DNA from: Candidatus Arcticimaribacter sp.
GTDB taxonomy: Bacteria > Bacteroidota > Bacteroidia > Flavobacteriales > Flavobacteriaceae
Direction of reading: 5' to 3'
NCBI GenBank assembly: GCA_011526335.1
Contig: WTJB01000058.1
Span: 1-8,506 of the forward strand
DNA: 8,506 nt
Position numbers and translations under genes: made by a program. This document shows positions 7,198-8,506 of the stretch, one piece after another; positions within the stretch are counted from its first letter, which is position 1; the number at the start of each line of letters is the position of its first letter. Below the pieces are notes generated by a model, which was not told the DNA's origin, searched no databases, and worked only from the letters and a program-made list of their open reading frames with translations.

Positions 7198-8154
7198 TTA
7201 TTTCGTATTAAAAAAAGAATGCACAAAAAGAGGGGCATCAAATATTTTAAGGTCTTCGATTCCTTCGCCTACTCCAATAAATTGCACTGGAATTTTAAAT
7301 TGATCGGATATCCCCATGACTACACCTCCTTTAGCGGTACCGTCAAGTTTGGTGATGGCCAATGCGGTAACCTCGGTGGCTTGGGTAAATTGTTTGGCTT
7401 GTTCAAAAGCATTTTGACCTGTAGAACCGTCAAGGACAAGCAATACCTCATGCGGCGCTTCTGGAACAATACGATCCATCACGCGTTTTACTTTGGTCAA
7501 TTCATTCATCAGGTTGACTTTATTGTGCAGCCTCCCCGCGGTATCTATAAGGACTACATCCGCTTTTTGGCTTACGGCCGATTGTAACGTATCAAAGGCA
7601 ACCGATGCCGGGTCACTTCCCATCTCTTGCTTGACCAAGGCTACCTCAGAACGATCTGCCCATACTTGTAGCTGATCGATGGCGCCCGCTCTAAAGGTAT
7701 CGGCTGCGCCGAGTACCACCTTTTTCCCTGCTGCTTTAAATTGATGGGCCAATTTTCCTATGGTGGTTGTTTTGCCAACACCATTCACACCCACCACCAT
7801 AATCACATGAGGGCTGTGCGAAAAAGATTGGTCAAAAGAAAACTTTCCTTTCTCTTGCTGGGTCAAGATACCGTACATCTCTTCCTTAAGAATCTGACCA
7901 AGCTCTGATGCGCCAAGATATTTATCACGGGCAACACGCTCTTCTATGGCATCAATGATTTTAAGGGTTGTAGGAACACCAACATCCGCAGAGATCAAGA
8001 CCTCTTCTAGATCATCCAAAACCTCTGCATCAACCTTAGATTTCCCTGCCAATGCAGTACCTAATTTTGAAAAAAAGGATTTTTTGGATGCCGCTAAACC
8101 TTTGTCTAGTGAAGTATCGTCTTTACCGGAAAATATAGAATCGAGTAAACTCAT
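7198..8154 (-). CDS. ftsY: Signal recognition particle receptor FtsY
   Basis: FtsY is the SRP-family GTPase that docks ribosome-SRP-nascent chain complexes at the inner membrane. From the ATG at 8154-8152 the protein is 318 aa: an N domain of helices (about residues 15-100) followed by the G domain. All GTPase motifs are visible: G1 GVNGVGKTTT (122-131), G2/I-box DTFRAGAIDQL (152-162), G3 DTAGR (204-208), G4 TKLDG (268-272) and the closing GVGEGIEDL (294-302). There is no acidic A domain, so this is the short NG form; the N-terminal MSLLDSIF could be a membrane-binding amphipathic helix. An in-frame ATG at 8166 would add MYLY, but it would start inside the terminator T-tract, so the shorter start, which also resembles homologues, is chosen. 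The gene lies downstream of rpmG and the DUF4295-type gene, and 4 bp upstream of the hydrolase. Confidence 0.97.
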   Translation of the reverse strand: MSLLDSIFSGKDDTSLDKGLAASKKSFFSKLGTALAGKSKVDAEVLDDLEEVLISADVGVPTTLKIIDAIEERVARDKYLGASELGQILKEEMYGILTQQEKGKFSFDQSFSHSPHVIMVVGVNGVGKTTTIGKLAHQFKAAGKKVVLGAADTFRAGAIDQLQVWADRSEVALVKQEMGSDPASVAFDTLQSAVSQKADVVLIDTAGRLHNKVNLMNELTKVKRVMDRIVPEAPHEVLLVLDGSTGQNAFEQAKQFTQATEVTALAITKLDGTAKGGVVMGISDQFKIPVQFIGVGEGIEDLKIFDAPLFVHSFFNTK

Positions 8155-8164
8155 GTATAGATAC

Positions 8165-8189
8165 AAAAAAAGCTACTGTAAAAGTAGCT
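8165..8189 (-). terminator. Rho-independent terminator or attenuator between the L33/DUF4295 genes and ftsY
   Basis: A perfect 7-bp stem (AGCTACT at 8171-8177 with AGTAGCT at 8183-8189) closes a 5-nt loop. In the minus-strand direction it is followed by six T residues (8170-8165). On the other side, T residues at 8191-8198 become an A-run upstream of the hairpin for minus-strand transcripts, so the element could in principle act in both directions; no plus-strand gene reads into it. The stem is short and only moderately GC-rich, so termination may be partial. The T-tract ends 10 bp before the ftsY ATG, leaving no room for a promoter after the hairpin. Confidence 0.75.
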
Positions 8190-8213
8190 CTTTTTTTTAT
8201 TTGTTTGTACAAA

Positions 8214-8366
8214 TTAGTGCTTGCTCAACCAATCATTAACTTGGTCAGGTGCAGTAATGGTTTCCACAAAAGAGTATGATTTTGAATCTCCTTTTTTTAC
8301 CATTTTGATCACTTTTGTCAATCTCTTTGAACCTGTCTGTAAGGTTGCTACCGATTTCTTAGCCAT
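8214..8366 (-). CDS. DUF4295-type small basic protein, probable Bacteroidota-specific ribosomal protein
   Basis: A 50-aa protein read from the ATG at 8366-8364 to a TAA at 8216-8214. It begins MAKKSVATLQTGSKRLTKVI, is Lys-rich in its first 30 residues, and ends in an acidic-aromatic tail with DQVNDWLSKH. The sequence and position, directly after rpmG and before ftsY, match the DUF4295 family found in Bacteroidota. From memory, the Flavobacterium johnsoniae ribosome structure revealed a new large-subunit protein named bL38; I believe it corresponds to this family, but I cannot confirm that here. The rpmG stop lies only 2 bp upstream, so the two are co-transcribed and probably translationally coupled. 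The basic composition and r-protein context support a ribosomal role. A terminator hairpin follows the gene. Confidence 0.88.
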   Translation of the reverse strand: MAKKSVATLQTGSKRLTKVIKMVKKGDSKSYSFVETITAPDQVNDWLSKH

Positions 8367-8368
8367 AA

Positions 8369-8506
8369 CTATTTAATTTCTTTGTGAACGGTCATTTTTT
8401 TCAAGATCGGATTGAATTTTTTAATTTCCAATCGATCTGGTGTATTCTTTTTGTTTTTGGTCGTTATGTAACGAGAAGTCCCGGGTTGACCCGATGCTTT
8501 GTGCTC
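8369..8506 (-). CDS. rpmG: 50S ribosomal protein L33 (partial, 5' end outside window)
   Basis: The last 45 residues of L33 are present on the minus strand, ending in TAG at 8371-8369. Diagnostic blocks are [17 protein letters not shown] in the middle and the C-terminal TVHKEIK. Homologues are about 60 aa, so roughly 15 N-terminal residues are missing. The visible part contains no cysteine: where zinc-binding L33 proteins have a CPxC-type pair, this one reads KFNPILKK. It is therefore a zinc-independent (C-minus) form, although the missing N-terminus cannot be checked. The protein is part of the large ribosomal subunit. In Bacteroidota rpmB usually precedes it, and that gene would lie just beyond the right edge. 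Confidence 0.96.
   Translation of the reverse strand, partial: EHKASGQPGTSRYITTKNKKNTPDRLEIKKFNPILKKMTVHKEIK

Noticed and set aside
7194..7241. Upstream ATG at 7241 as the start of the alpha/beta hydrolase
   Set aside because: It would overlap ftsY by 44 bp and put 16 extra residues, largely hydrophobic, before an N-terminus that already looks like a normal signal anchor.
8199..8214. Small inverted repeat ATTTGT-TTGT-ACAAAT next to the stop of the DUF4295-type gene
   Set aside because: It is a short AT-rich palindrome of a kind expected by chance in this composition, and it is weaker than the adjacent terminator stem. I see no support for an operator.
7093..8239. Plus-strand reading frames of 164, 60 and 97 codons opposite ftsY and the hydrolase
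   Set aside because: The minus strand encodes FtsY with every GTPase motif intact, so these frames are shadows. The last one also reads through the terminator hairpin.
1..8506. Mobile elements, CRISPR arrays, defence systems, tRNAs or rRNAs
   Set aside because: I looked for transposase or integrase motifs, regularly spaced repeats and tRNA-like folds and saw none. Nearly all bases are accounted for by core or envelope genes.

Overview
The window looks like an ordinary chromosomal stretch from a member of the Bacteroidota, most likely a Flavobacteriia species. The evidence is: a bacillithiol-type bshC; a cysteine-free L33 protein followed by a small DUF4295-type protein and then ftsY and rimO, a gene order I know from Bacteroidota; an LVIVD-repeat lipoprotein; a signal peptide that appears to be cleaved just before a Gln; no clear Shine-Dalgarno sequences; and one perfect TAnnTTTG promoter box. 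The species cannot be named from the sequence alone.

Layout, left to right. Positions 1-1012 (minus strand) hold the N-terminal 337 codons of bshC, whose 3' end lies outside the window. A 91-bp divergent intergenic region separates it from 1104-3557 (plus strand), a secreted M14-family zinc carboxypeptidase-like protein of 817 aa with a C-terminal glutamine-amidotransferase-like domain. After 42 bp comes 3600-4913 (plus strand), a lipoprotein that probably folds as a seven-bladed LVIVD beta-propeller. Its stop codon overlaps that of rimO, which lies convergent to it at 4910-6214 (minus strand). Upstream of rimO on the minus strand are a membrane-anchored alpha/beta hydrolase (6216-7193), ftsY (7198-8154), a hairpin terminator or attenuator (8165-8189), the DUF4295-type small ribosomal-type protein (8214-8366) and the C-terminal 45 codons of rpmG (8369-8506, start outside the window).

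The minus-strand block on the right is a translation and protein-targeting cluster: ribosomal protein L33, a probable lineage-specific ribosomal protein, the signal recognition particle receptor FtsY, and the ribosomal protein S12 methylthiotransferase RimO. The hydrolase sits between ftsY and rimO with gaps of 4 bp and 1 bp, so the three are very likely co-transcribed. The two plus-strand genes encode exported envelope proteins and may share a transcript, although the second has its own candidate promoter box.

There is no gene-free stretch longer than 91 bp. I saw no tRNA or rRNA gene, insertion sequence, CRISPR array, phage gene, defence system or other accessory island. I found no convincing undescribed system. 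The points most worth a second look are the terminator placed almost on top of the ftsY start, the uncharacterised hydrolase tightly locked into the ftsY-rimO operon, and the two envelope proteins with features outside the core of their families.
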